A stretch of DNA of 64,000 nt. Origin: CAYSRC01 sp964433495 (GTDB lineage: Bacteria; Bacillota; Clostridia; Oscillospirales; Ruminococcaceae). The stretch lies in NCBI GenBank assembly GCA_964433495.1, contig CAYSRC010000002.1:38421-102420 (forward strand), given 5' to 3'. The position numbers and the translations under genes are program-made. Below are positions 44,086 to 54,619 of this stretch, one piece after another (the stretch's first letter is position 1; each line of letters begins with the position of its first letter). The notes beneath the pieces are model-generated. The model had not been told where the DNA came from, made no database searches, and saw only the letters and a list, made by a program, of their open reading frames with translations.

Positions 44086-44400
44086 TTAAAACGGCCGACA
44101 AGTAGGTCGGAAAAACCGAGCGGCATCGCCGGCCCTTGTGGGGGGGGGCGATGCCGCTTGATGCGCCGTTACAACCGCCCTCACCCCTCCCGTGCGGGCG
44201 TCGGCGGGCGCCCGCCCTTTGTCCGGGGCGGTGCCCCGGGTTCGCGCTCGCGCTTGTCCTTATGTTCAGGGCCGCGCCCGCAGATTATGCTATGCCGCTT
44301 ACAGGCTCATCCGCGGCGGCTTTGCGGCGCACCGTTATTCAACGTGTGTGGGCTGAAAAGGCCTGTCGGCGCCTCTCGACGGCAGTGAGAAACGGATTAG
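44086..44400. other. Intergenic region before the clpB control region
   Basis: Contains a hairpin AGCGGCATCGCC/GGCGATGCCGCT (44119-44158) without T-run, possibly a weak terminator of the deacetylase gene. Otherwise no gene. Confidence 0.5.
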
Positions 44401-44427
44401 TTAGCACTCAATAATAGAGAGTGCTAA
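44401..44427 (+). promoter_or_regulatory. CIRCE element (HrcA operator) for clpB
   Basis: Perfect inverted repeat TTAGCACTC, 9 bases, GAGTGCTAA, identical to the consensus CIRCE. It binds the heat-shock repressor HrcA in Firmicutes. It lies about 110 bases upstream of clpB, in or next to its promoter, and the AATAAT in the spacer may be part of the -10. Confidence 0.95.
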
Positions 44428-44539
44428 TAATTCATATTCAGTTCACAATTAAAACACCTTTTGTTCACAGACGTCGCTTAATATAGGGGTGTCGGATGGT
44501 TCCTATCCGGATGGACATCGCGGCAGGGAGGGATTTTAG

Positions 44540-47149
<2,610 letters not shown>

Positions 47150-47179
47150 ACTGTGTATGCCGCGTCCGCGCCTCGCTTG

Positions 47180-47208
47180 TTGACTTTGTCGGCAAAAGGC
47201 AATATACT
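47180..47208 (+). promoter_or_regulatory. Promoter of the small Cys-rich membrane protein gene
   Basis: TTGACT (47180-47185) and TATACT (47203-47208) with a 17-base spacer, 35 bases before the start codon and just after clpB. Confidence 0.75.
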
Positions 47209-47243
47209 GAAACTATCAAAAAGCTTACAGGAGGATCGCGCCG

Positions 47244-47534
47244 ATGAACAGTATGGAAAGACTTCGCGAGAGATACGAGAGGAAGATAAGCGAGATTGAA
47301 AACCGTGAGCAGATTGTGACGATTGCAAAGTGGGTCGGCGCCGCCCTGACGGCCGCGATTTTCATCGTGGGCGTCGTGAAGGCCGTGCTGCTCATCGTCG
47401 AGCGCGCGTCGGCAAAAAAACGCATCTGCTGCGAGGTGGGCGACGGGTGCGACAGCGACAGCTGCACGGTCGACCCCGAGAACGGCGAGCCGTGCTGCCC
47501 CTGCTGCGACGATGAAGAGGACGAGGAAGAATAA
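47244..47534 (+). CDS. Small membrane protein with Cys-rich acidic tail
   Basis: 96 aa, ATG at 47244 behind AGGAGG. Residues 1-28 are a charged helix (MERLRERYERKISEIEN), about 30-52 one membrane helix (WVGAALTAAIFIVGVVKAVLL), and the tail carries seven Cys (CCEVGDGC, CTV, CCPCC) ending in an acidic run. The Cys cluster could bind a metal. I do not recognise a named family. It has its own promoter and a terminator follows. Confidence 0.7.
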   Translation: MNSMERLRERYERKISEIENREQIVTIAKWVGAALTAAIFIVGVVKAVLLIVERASAKKRICCEVGDGCDSDSCTVDPENGEPCCPCCDDEEDEEE

Positions 47535-47916
47535 GAAACGGGTTTGCTCGAGCCGAGACAGCGGCATAGGGACGCTTTAGGCTCTCCCCGTGCGCCGCTT
47601 CGCGGACAAAAACCACCGTAAACAGCAAAACGCGCCCCGTAATCGAACGGTCGGGGCGCGTTTTTTGCGGCCTGCGCCCTTTTCGGTCGGGCGGAGGGGA
47701 AGGCCGAGCGGGCAGAGAGGATACCCGAACGGGCAGCAACCGCGGGACAGGGACAAAAAAGGGAGAATCCTGCCCCGCCAACTGTACAAAACCGGCATCT
47801 TGTTGTAAAATTATCAAAGAGAGCCCGGATTGCGGCTGCCGCAGCGCGGCCTTGTGCGCGGCCCTGCTCGGGTGAGGACGTTTTTCAAAAACAAAAAACA
47901 GCGGGGGGATTGAAAA
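47535..47916. other. Intergenic region before udk
   Basis: Contains the terminator at 47627-47666 and a possible promoter CTGTAC (47783) 17 bases before TAAAAT (47806). No gene. Confidence 0.5.
47627..47666 (+). terminator. Intrinsic terminator after the Cys-rich membrane protein
   Basis: AACGCGCCCCG pairs with CGGGGCGCGTT across a 12-base loop and runs into TTTTTT; the A-run upstream makes it potentially bidirectional. Confidence 0.9.
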
Positions 47917-48534
47917 ATGAACACGATGGTCATCGGCGTTGCCGGCGGTACGGGAAGCGGAAAAACAACGATCACGCGGCGCATCCTGAGCGAGATGGGG
48001 GACGATGTAAGCGTCATATACTATGACAACTATTACCGCAAGCACGACGAGCTGTCCTATGAAGAGCGCTCGCGCCTCAACTACGACCATCCCGATTCCT
48101 TTGACACCGAGCTGTTTGTCAGCCACATAAAAAAGCTCAAGGCGGGGGAGGCGGTCGAGTCCCCGGTCTACGACTTTTCCGCACACAACCGGTCGAGCGA
48201 GGTCGTTGTGATAAAACCCGCAAAGATCTTGATTGTCGAGGGGATCCTAATCTTTCAGGACAAGGACATACTCGACAACCTCGACATAAAGATATACGTC
48301 GACACCGACGCCGACGTCAGGATAATCCGCCGCATCCTGCGCGACGTCAAGAGCCGCGGCCGCACGCTCGAGTCGGTCACCGCGCAGTACCTCACGACGG
48401 TGAAGCCCATGCACGAGCAGTTTGTCGAGCCCAGCAAACGCAACGCCGACATCATCGTGCCCGAGGGCGGCCACAACCTCGTGGCGCTCGAGATGATTAT
48501 GGAACGGATTAAAAGCCACGTGCGCGAGCAGTGA
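47917..48534 (+). CDS. udk: Uridine kinase
   Basis: 205 aa. P-loop GVAGGTGSGKTT at residues 7-18, YYDNYYRK and NYDHPDSFD (substrate-binding region), and FVEPSKRNADIIVPEGG near the end, all typical of Udk. It phosphorylates uridine and cytidine in salvage. Its ribosome site is GGGGGGA. It is the last chromosomal protein gene before tRNA-Leu and the island. Confidence 0.95.
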   Translation: MNTMVIGVAGGTGSGKTTITRRILSEMGDDVSVIYYDNYYRKHDELSYEERSRLNYDHPDSFDTELFVSHIKKLKAGEAVESPVYDFSAHNRSSEVVVIKPAKILIVEGILIFQDKDILDNLDIKIYVDTDADVRIIRRILRDVKSRGRTLESVTAQYLTTVKPMHEQFVEPSKRNADIIVPEGGHNLVALEMIMERIKSHVREQ

Positions 48535-48580
48535 GTTTTTAAGGGGAGCAGGCGCGCGACAAAAAGTCTTGCAAAACGGT

Positions 48581-48609
48581 TTGACAAATCTCTTTGTTTG
48601 TGCTATTAT
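48581..48609 (+). promoter_or_regulatory. Promoter of tRNA-Leu
   Basis: TTGACA (48581-48586) and TATTAT (48604-48609), 17 bases apart, 14 bases before the tRNA. Confidence 0.85.
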
Positions 48610-48623
48610 TATTTCCGTCACAT

Positions 48624-48710
48624 GCGGATGTGGCGGAATTGGCAGACGCGCTAGATTCAGGTTCTAGTGGTAGCAATATCGTGGGGGTTCAAGTCCCTTC
48701 ATCCGCACCA
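48624..48710 (+). tRNA. tRNA-Leu (anticodon CAG)
   Basis: 87 bases including an encoded CCA. Acceptor stem GCGGATG pairs with CATCCGC; the anticodon arm CTAGA/TCTAG encloses TTCAGGT, giving anticodon CAG; the long variable arm and GGTTCAAGTCC T-arm fit a class II leucine tRNA. The island begins right after it, so it is the likely chromosomal edge. Confidence 0.96.
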
Positions 48711-48715
48711 TAACT

Positions 48716-48759
48716 GAACCGACAGTTGATACAATTATCGACTGTCGGTTCGTTATTTT
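48716..48759 (+). terminator. Terminator after tRNA-Leu
   Basis: GAACCGACAGT pairs with ACTGTCGGTTC, extended inside by a T-G and GAT/ATC, with loop ACAATT, then GTTATTTTT. Confidence 0.9.
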
Positions 48760-48992
48760 TATGCGGAAAACCGCTGTCATATCAAGACTATTTTGTTTGC
48801 AAATGCACCCATTGGGAAACAGCCCCTCAAAACGGCAAAATCGTTGCTATCGTTGGACTTTTGCCCGCTGAAAATCGGCTGCTATGCGTTGAAAAGAACC
48901 CGGTATCGTTAGATTTATCTGCCTATGGGTGCATATCAAAACAAAGAGAAAACGGCTCGGAACTTGGGAGATCACTCAGGCTCCGAGCCTTT
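48760..48992. other. Left edge of the island, no gene
   Basis: AT-rich. Contains an inverted pair ATGCACCCAT (48803-48812) and ATGGGTGCAT (48925-48934), which could belong to an attachment region. A recombinase terminator overlaps its right end. Confidence 0.45.
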
Positions 48993-48994
48993 TT
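48954..48994 (-). terminator. Terminator at the end of the recombinase gene
   Basis: GGCTCGGA pairs with TCCGAGCC over 20 bases; a T-run follows on the plus strand and GTTTTCTC on the minus strand, so it could stop transcription from either side. It overlaps the recombinase stop codon. Confidence 0.65.
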
Positions 48995-51860
48995 ACATCT
49001 GCTCCGTTACTTCGATTCCGCTTTTGAAAGTGAAGGTCACTGTCTCATCCGCATTGATTGTGGCATGATCGACCGCCGTCAGCCAAAGGTCATCATTAAA
49101 CTCTACGGGCATCTCCGTCTGCTCTGCCAGTGTCGCAGCAAAGGCACTGATGCGGTCATGCTGTTCCTTCCGGCGTTGCCGTTCTGCTTCAATGGCTTCA
49201 TACTGTTTCTGCATTTTCTCATAACGGTGGGTATGGCGTTCGTATCGTTCCAGGTATTCTGTCTGGTTCTGCACCTTGATGGTATTCTCCTCAATGCACT
49301 GGCGGATCAATTCGCTTACGATCTCCATTTCATCTGCCAAGGTAGCTTGCTGCACATCCAATTCTTTGCAGTCGCACAAGGTGGCTTGTACCAGTTGGAT
49401 ATCCTCCAAGATATGTTCCCGATTAGCCATCAGCTTGCCGAATGCCCGCAGAAACAGTTCTTTTATTTCCTTTTCATACAGATGCGGCGTGGTGCAGCGG
49501 TGGTCACCTTTGAACTTGTCATTGCATTGCCAGATGGTGCGGCGGTATTTATCTGTGGAGTGCCACACCTTTGAGCCATACACCGATCCGCATTCACCAC
49601 AGATGATCATAGAGGAAAACACACTGGATGCACTGTATCGGCTCCCCAAAGCCTTTCGTCTGGAGAATTCAGCTTGTACCAAATCCCACTCCTCTGGCTC
49701 TATGATGGCAGGATGGCTGTTCTCCACATAGTACTGCGGGACTTCGCCCTCATTGACCTTCATCTTTTTCTGTAGGAAATCCACGGTGAACTTCTTCTGC
49801 AATCTAGCATCCCCGCGGTATTTCTCATTTTGGAGAATGCTCTCAATGGTGGAGGACTGCCACTTCTCTTTGCCTGCCGGAGTGGGAATACCCTCCGCTG
49901 TCAGAATCTTGCCGATGGCGTGCGGTGTTTTGCCCTGCATGAACAGTCGGTATATCCGCTGCACCAATTCTGCCTCCTCCGGTACGATCTCCGGCAGGCC
50001 ATCCGCACCTTTGCGATAACCGAGGAAATGGCGGTACGGCATCGTGACCTTGCCATCGGCAAAGCGTTTCCGCTGTCCCCAGGTCACATTCTCCGAGATA
50101 GAACGGCTTTCTTCCTGGGCAAGGCTGGACATGATGGTGATCAGCAACTCGCCTTTGGAATCCAGGGTGTAGATGTTTTCTTTCTGGAAATAGACCTCCA
50201 CACCTTTTTCCTTCAGCTTGCGGACAGTGGTCAGGCTGTCCACTGTGTTACGGGCAAATCTGCTTACGCTCTTGGTGACGATGAGGTCGATCTTTCCATC
50301 CAGGGCATCCTGCACCATACGGTTGAATCCATCCCTGCGTTTGGTGTTGGTGGCGGATATGCCTTCGTCCGTATAGACCGCAACGAACTGCCAGTCTGGA
50401 TTTGCCTTGATGTACTGCGTGTAATAATCAACCTGTGCCTCATAACTGGTGAGTTGCTCCTCACTGTCGGTGGAAACACGGGCATATCCGGCAACGCGCC
50501 GTTTGTGATGCATATGCGAAGGTATCCCTGTGTGCCTGTCTAATGTGGCAGGGATAACCGTAATATTCTTAGCCATTTGATTTACTCCTCTCAAGTGCTT
50601 TCTGCCGGGCGGCTCTTTCATTTCCTCCGTCCAGCTTTCTGACCTGGAGCGGTCTGTCCATCGTTTAACGGTCTCCGAGCCGTCCTCGAAACAGAATACC
50701 AAGGTGTTATCTTTCTTCGCTCTGATTGCCGTTATTTTATCGTAAAGGGCATCTGTGCTGCCCAGGACTTTCTCGGTGATGGAAATAAGCATATTTTCCG
50801 GGATCTGCTTGGATGGGCAGTAAGCCTTGCCCATCGTATTGAAAGTGCTGCAGATCCACACGGGACCGGTCTTGGTGACCTTACGGCGGTAGTGCTTTCC
50901 GCAGCCAACGCATACTATCATCCCGGTGAAAGGATATGTCTTTTGCTTAACACCAGGATGGGTATGCTTGTCGGCGCGGCATTTTATCTCCTCCTGCACA
51001 GCGTTAAACTGTCGCAGAGGGATGATTGGCTCGTGGCTGTCCGTTATGTGGTATTGGGGCAACTCTCCGTTATTTTGCAGTGTACGCTTAGTGAGATGGT
51101 TCTCACGGTAGGTTTGCTGAAGGAGCAGATTGCCTGTGTAGGCATAATTCCGCAGTACACGCATCACGCTGCTCTTGCACCAGGCATTGCCGTTGCGAGA
51201 GCGGATGCCTTTGTCATTCAGCATCTTCATGATCGCTGTGATGCCCATGCCGGAAAGATAACTATCAAAGATCAGTCGAACAGTCTCGGCCTCCTCCGGC
51301 ACGATGATGTACTTGCCGTTATCGTAGCGGTAGCCCAGCAGAGTGCCGTTCCAAGGCATCCCATTTTCAAAGTTTCGCTTGATGCGCCATTTCTGGTTTT
51401 CGCTTGCAGACAGGCTCTCTTCCTGGGCATAGGATGCCAGGATAGAGAGCATCAGTTCTCCATCGGCGCTGATGGAGTGTATGTTCTGTTCCTCAAAGTA
51501 CACATCCACCCCAATCAGCTTCAGTTCCCGCACCGTCTCGAGGAGGGTGACGGTATTTCTCGCAAAGCGGGATATGGATTTGGTGATGACCATATCCACC
51601 TTACCCGCTTTGCAGTCTTGTAGCAGTCGGGTAAAATTCTCCCGGTCTGCCTTTGTGCCGGTCAGCGCCTCATCTGCGTATACACCGCTGAACACCCAAC
51701 CAGGATGACGCTGAATGAAGTCATTGTAATAACTGATCTGTGCCGATAAGGAATGCAGCATGGCATCCTTGCCAGAGGAAACTCTGGCATACGCAGCTAC
51801 TCTGGTCAGCTTGGGTGCTTGCATCTTTTGCAAAGGCACCTGTTTGATTCTTCGTTCCAT
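48993..51860 (-). CDS. Two large serine recombinases in one continuous frame (fusion)
   Basis: 955 aa from the ATG at 51860 (GAGGACA upstream). Residues 1-428 are one serine recombinase: catalytic Ser in AYARVSSGKD, then a recombinase domain and a zinc ribbon (CVGCGKHY). From residue 429 (ATG at 50576, with its own ribosome site GAGGAG) a second complete recombinase begins (MAKNITVIP, catalytic Ser in AGYARVSTD, zinc ribbon CGECGS, C-terminal coiled coil). Such recombinases normally occur as adjacent genes. Adding one G at 50611-50613 would restore an ordinary ending and a stop just inside the second gene, so the fusion comes from a one-base deletion. Both catalytic domains look intact, and together they probably move the island. 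Confidence 0.85.
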   Translation of the reverse strand: MERRIKQVPLQKMQAPKLTRVAAYARVSSGKDAMLHSLSAQISYYNDFIQRHPGWVFSGVYADEALTGTKADRENFTRLLQDCKAGKVDMVITKSISRFARNTVTLLETVRELKLIGVDVYFEEQNIHSISADGELMLSILASYAQEESLSASENQKWRIKRNFENGMPWNGTLLGYRYDNGKYIIVPEEAETVRLIFDSYLSGMGITAIMKMLNDKGIRSRNGNAWCKSSVMRVLRNYAYTGNLLLQQTYRENHLTKRTLQNNGELPQYHITDSHEPIIPLRQFNAVQEEIKCRADKHTHPGVKQKTYPFTGMIVCVGCGKHYRRKVTKTGPVWICSTFNTMGKAYCPSKQIPENMLISITEKVLGSTDALYDKITAIRAKKDNTLVFCFEDGSETVKRWTDRSRSESWTEEMKEPPGRKHLRGVNQMAKNITVIPATLDRHTGIPSHMHHKRRVAGYARVSTDSEEQLTSYEAQVDYYTQYIKANPDWQFVAVYTDEGISATNTKRRDGFNRMVQDALDGKIDLIVTKSVSRFARNTVDSLTTVRKLKEKGVEVYFQKENIYTLDSKGELLITIMSSLAQEESRSISENVTWGQRKRFADGKVTMPYRHFLGYRKGADGLPEIVPEEAELVQRIYRLFMQGKTPHAIGKILTAEGIPTPAGKEKWQSSTIESILQNEKYRGDARLQKKFTVDFLQKKMKVNEGEVPQYYVENSHPAIIEPEEWDLVQAEFSRRKALGSRYSASSVFSSMIICGECGSVYGSKVWHSTDKYRRTIWQCNDKFKGDHRCTTPHLYEKEIKELFLRAFGKLMANREHILEDIQLVQATLCDCKELDVQQATLADEMEIVSELIRQCIEENTIKVQNQTEYLERYERHTHRYEKMQKQYEAIEAERQRRKEQHDRISAFAATLAEQTEMPVEFNDDLWLTAVDHATINADETVTFTFKSGIEVTEQM

Positions 51861-51868
51861 AATTGTCC

Positions 51869-52162
51869 TCAAATCTCACGAAAAGTATCGCTTTCTCCGT
51901 TGAGAACGGAAAGCATCATTTTCGCACCAAGACGAAATCCGATGAGGAAATATTCTCGTTCGGCTTCATCCGGTATGTGGTTTTGTGCAGATTCCATTTT
52001 GTCGACCAATGTACGGTCTGCCTCGTTCAGCAACTCTCTGAGCCTGTCTCCGCAAGCTACGACTTCCGTTAATGCTTTGGCATATTCGGAACTCTTACGG
52101 AAGGTCATCTCCCAGGGAGAAAGCCGCCCGTAGTAAAAGTCACGCATAATGTCCTTATTCAT
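51869..52162 (-). CDS. DUF6809 family protein
   Basis: 97 aa from the ATG at 52162 (MNKDIMRDFYYGRLSPWE) behind GAAGGAGGGG. Helical, with YYGRLSPWE at the start and YFLIGFRLGAKMML near the end, which I recognise as the DUF6809 type common in Clostridia mobile elements next to serine recombinases. Function unknown. Its stop lies 9 bases before the recombinase start. Confidence 0.75.
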   Translation of the reverse strand: MNKDIMRDFYYGRLSPWEMTFRKSSEYAKALTEVVACGDRLRELLNEADRTLVDKMESAQNHIPDEAEREYFLIGFRLGAKMMLSVLNGESDTFREI

Positions 52163-52227
52163 ATTGCCCCTCCTTCCGATAGGTTGTATCACATATTCGC
52201 TCTGAAAGGGCATAATAGCAAGTCATT

Positions 52228-52449
52228 TCAGCGAAATATACTGCACAAAGATATGCCGTATTTCTTCGCCAGAATGTCGCAGCATTTTTGATAGTCTGCT
52301 TCGGTCAGAATACCGTTTTTGACCATGCTGCGGAATATCGTAGTGCTTGTGCGGTAACGGAGCAGACGGGTCTGGAGATCATCAGGCTGCTTTTCTGCGG
52401 GCGGCAGCGTAGCAGTCTCGACAGCAGTATTTGCGGTTTCTGTTGCCAT
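52228..52449 (-). CDS. Small SHOCT-like protein
   Basis: 73 aa, ATG at 52449 inside the end of the upstream gene. A Thr/Ala-rich N-terminus is followed by a short helical domain, FRSMVKNGILTEADYQKCCD and ILAKKYGI, resembling the SHOCT-like domains of small proteins that accompany recombinases in Clostridia elements. Function unknown. Confidence 0.6.
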   Translation of the reverse strand: MATETANTAVETATLPPAEKQPDDLQTRLLRYRTSTTIFRSMVKNGILTEADYQKCCDILAKKYGISLCSIFR

Positions 52450-52759
52450 AGCTAACGAACTCCTTTCCGCAGTACTGGCAGGTCAGCGTGTAATATGCTT
52501 GCTTGTTCACTTCGTCCTGGTGACTGTTCCAATATGCCATCCGGCACTTATCCGAACAGAACTTCTTTTCTTTCCTGCCCGGATTTTGCTCAATAGGCTT
52601 ACCGCACTGCTGGCAAACAGACACACCTTCCGTAGGAGGATGGCGGCGCAGATGGGACTTTACCGTATTGGGCGAAAGATCCAGAATGTCTGCGATCCGT
52701 TTGTATCCGTAACCTTTGAGAGCAAGGTTTTTGATTTGGTTCTGAATGTATAATCTCAT
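52382..52759 (-). CDS. HTH protein with two zinc knuckles (sigma-70 region 4-like)
   Basis: 125 aa from the ATG at 52759 with GGAAAAG. An N-terminal helix-turn-helix (YGYKRIADILDLSPNTVKSH) is like the region-4/LuxR type, followed by two four-Cys zinc modules (CQQCGKPI..FCSDKC and CQYCGKEF..CCRDC). Likely a DNA-binding regulator of the island. It overlaps the SHOCT-like gene by 68 bases. Confidence 0.7.
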   Translation of the reverse strand: MRLYIQNQIKNLALKGYGYKRIADILDLSPNTVKSHLRRHPPTEGVSVCQQCGKPIEQNPGRKEKKFCSDKCRMAYWNSHQDEVNKQAYYTLTCQYCGKEFVSYGNRNRKYCCRDCYAAARRKAA

Positions 52760-52903
52760 AGCTTTTCCTTTCCGACCCGGTATGGCGGGTCTAATCTCTG
52801 TGCCTATATAGGCGGACAACGGGCATGGGGTCGCGTGCGCAAATTCGCATAAGTTTTAGGGGGAATAGCCCCTGCAGGACGTTCCACAGGGGCATCCCGG
52901 AAA

Positions 52904-53842
52904 TTATGCGGTCATCTGCATAACCTTGATGGCTTTAGGACGGATGAGTTTGCCGTCCAGAAACTCGTATGCCAGATAACCCACGCAATCCACCATCGCA
53001 AACTGCTCGGTAAGATTACGGACACTGACGGGGCGGCGGCTCACGATCCAGTAATAGTTGAAGTCACCGAATGCGATAGGCTTGCTGCCAGATTCGGCAT
53101 TAGGCATAAACTCGGAAATGCAGACCTTCTTGCCCAGAATGGTGTCGTTGGACTGATTCCAGATAGGCTGTCCGGCATCGTCCTTGAGGGTACGCAGAGC
53201 CAGAGCGGTCTCATCGTTCATAAGCCAAGTGCCGTTCTTGCGATACTCCGGCTTGACGGAGAAGAACAGCTTGACCACATCATCGTAGGTCAGTGCAGGA
53301 GTGGTCACGCCGATCTCTGCGCCACCGTTCTCTGCCAGAATGCCGGTAGGCATATTCTCGCCGGTGCCGTTGATGAAGCCGTTGTCCTCAGCTCTGCCGA
53401 AGTTCTTGGCCAGGCGCTTTACCAGATAGTCCTCCACCTTGAAGTAAGGGTCACGGATGAGGGCATCCTCCAACTTGAGGAACATAGCCAGCTTGTGGCT
53501 CGCCAGAGCTATATCACTGAAATCAGCCATACCATCGGTGATGGGAATCGTGCCACCCTCCGGCACCCACACAGCCACATCATCACCCTCTACGGTCTTG
53601 ATGTTGTAGGCATGGTCATAGATCTGGATGTCAGTGGCAAGGTTGCGGAACAGACCTTCCTGCTTGATGGCAGCCATGTACTTCTCCTGTCCCTTGGGCG
53701 TGATGATGAATGCGCCAGTGGCGGTGTCGATGCCTTTCACAAGATGCTCCTTGTGACCCTGCTTGCCACGGATGGCATTCCAGAAATGGGTCTCATAATC
53801 GTTGCCCTCGATATGGGGCAACATTTCGGTATAAGTTTTCAT
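52904..53842 (-). CDS. HK97-fold phage major capsid protein (solitary)
   Basis: 312 aa from the ATG at 53842, behind GGAGGAAAATG. It follows the HK97 major capsid plan: the PKGQEKYMAAIKQEGLFR start, VWVPEGGTIP and LAMFLKLEDALIRD (spine helix region), a GTGENMPTGIL stretch, WLMNDETALALR and the C-terminal FDYL-like VDCVGYLAYEFLDGK. The N-terminal region before the capsid fold is only about 35 residues, much shorter than the cleaved delta domain of HK97. No portal, protease, terminase or tail gene is near, so it is not an obvious prophage. It may be a domesticated capsid, a satellite capsid or an encapsulin-like shell. Confidence 0.85.
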   Translation of the reverse strand: MKTYTEMLPHIEGNDYETHFWNAIRGKQGHKEHLVKGIDTATGAFIITPKGQEKYMAAIKQEGLFRNLATDIQIYDHAYNIKTVEGDDVAVWVPEGGTIPITDGMADFSDIALASHKLAMFLKLEDALIRDPYFKVEDYLVKRLAKNFGRAEDNGFINGTGENMPTGILAENGGAEIGVTTPALTYDDVVKLFFSVKPEYRKNGTWLMNDETALALRTLKDDAGQPIWNQSNDTILGKKVCISEFMPNAESGSKPIAFGDFNYYWIVSRRPVSVRNLTEQFAMVDCVGYLAYEFLDGKLIRPKAIKVMQMTA

Positions 53843-53855
53843 TGCATTTTCCTCC

Positions 53856-54059
53856 TTAATCGTTATTAGGCTTGATGGACAGACCGGCCAGATTGCAGTA
53901 ATCGGCAAAGTCGGCACAGTCCATTTCAAACTCAAGGCCGACATCGTCACGGCGGATACAGGGTGCCTTGCTGATGGTCAGCGGAATGTTGTCCAGAGAG
54001 TAGACCGTAACTTTATCGTTCTTTTTGATCTGCTTTTCCAAAAATTCTTTCGTAATCAT
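53856..54059 (-). CDS. Tiny protein, member 1 of a three-paralogue set
   Basis: 67 aa from the ATG at 54059, with GAGGATCAC upstream. It reads KKNDKVTVYSLDNIPLTISK then FADYCNLAG. The order of a strand, a P-x-T strand and a C-terminal helix is the same in the proteins at 54097 and 54620. It is 13 bases upstream of the capsid gene, so cotranscribed. No known family recognised. Confidence 0.65.
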   Translation of the reverse strand: MITKEFLEKQIKKNDKVTVYSLDNIPLTISKAPCIRRDDVGLEFEMDCADFADYCNLAGLSIKPNND

Positions 54060-54096
54060 AGTGATCCTCCATTGTTTGATATGGTGTGTTTCTGCA

Positions 54097-54318
54097 TCAA
54101 CCGATGGCAATGACCGGCTTCAGACAGAGATGCTGCTTTTTGTAGAACGCCACAAGGCTCTCATAGTCCTTGAACACGAAGCTCCTGTGTCCGCCATTCA
54201 GAACATAGTTATACTGCTTGGCAAAGGTGACGGGAGTACCGTCTGCCTTGTAAAGTGTGATGGAATCGTGCTTGCGAAAATGCTCCTGTAGGAACTGCTT
54301 GGTGATCTTGTTGGTCAT
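54097..54318 (-). CDS. Tiny protein, member 2 of a three-paralogue set
   Basis: 73 aa from the ATG at 54318 behind GGAGGAAAA. Begins MTNKITKQFLQEHFRKHDS, matching MITKEFLEKQIKKND of member 1, then ITLYKADGTPVTFAK, DYESLVAFYKK. Clearly paralogous to member 1 and more distantly to the protein at 54620. Function unknown. Confidence 0.68.
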   Translation of the reverse strand: MTNKITKQFLQEHFRKHDSITLYKADGTPVTFAKQYNYVLNGGHRSFVFKDYESLVAFYKKQHLCLKPVIAIG

Positions 54319-54331
54319 AGAATTTTCCTCC

Positions 54332-54616
54332 TTATTTCTTGGTGCAGGCACTGCATACATACAGGCCACGCTTGGTTTCATTGATATCCCCGCTGACACG
54401 TTTCAGGGCCGTGCCGCATCGAGGACAGCGGATATGGAAGGTGTCAGCGGAACTACTGTTCTCGGTACAGAGCCGGAAGTAGTGCGGAACCATTTCCTCA
54501 AGCCACATTTCGCTCTGCGCCTGGACTACGGTGCTGTTGGTGGCAGGGATCATTGCCACTTTCTCTGTACCCTCGGTATCGCAGTCGATAAGTGGATAGT
54601 AACGGATCTCGGTCAT
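54332..54616 (-). CDS. Zinc-ribbon small protein
   Basis: 94 aa from the ATG at 54616, 3 bases after the stop of the upstream gene. The C-terminal half has a two-knuckle zinc site (CPRCGTAL and CSACTKK); the N-terminal half (MTEIRYYPLIDCDTEG) is unremarkable. Cotranscribed with the capsid cluster. Function unknown. Confidence 0.65.
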   Translation of the reverse strand: MTEIRYYPLIDCDTEGTEKVAMIPATNSTVVQAQSEMWLEEMVPHYFRLCTENSSSADTFHIRCPRCGTALKRVSGDINETKRGLYVCSACTKK

Positions 54617-54619
54617 AGG

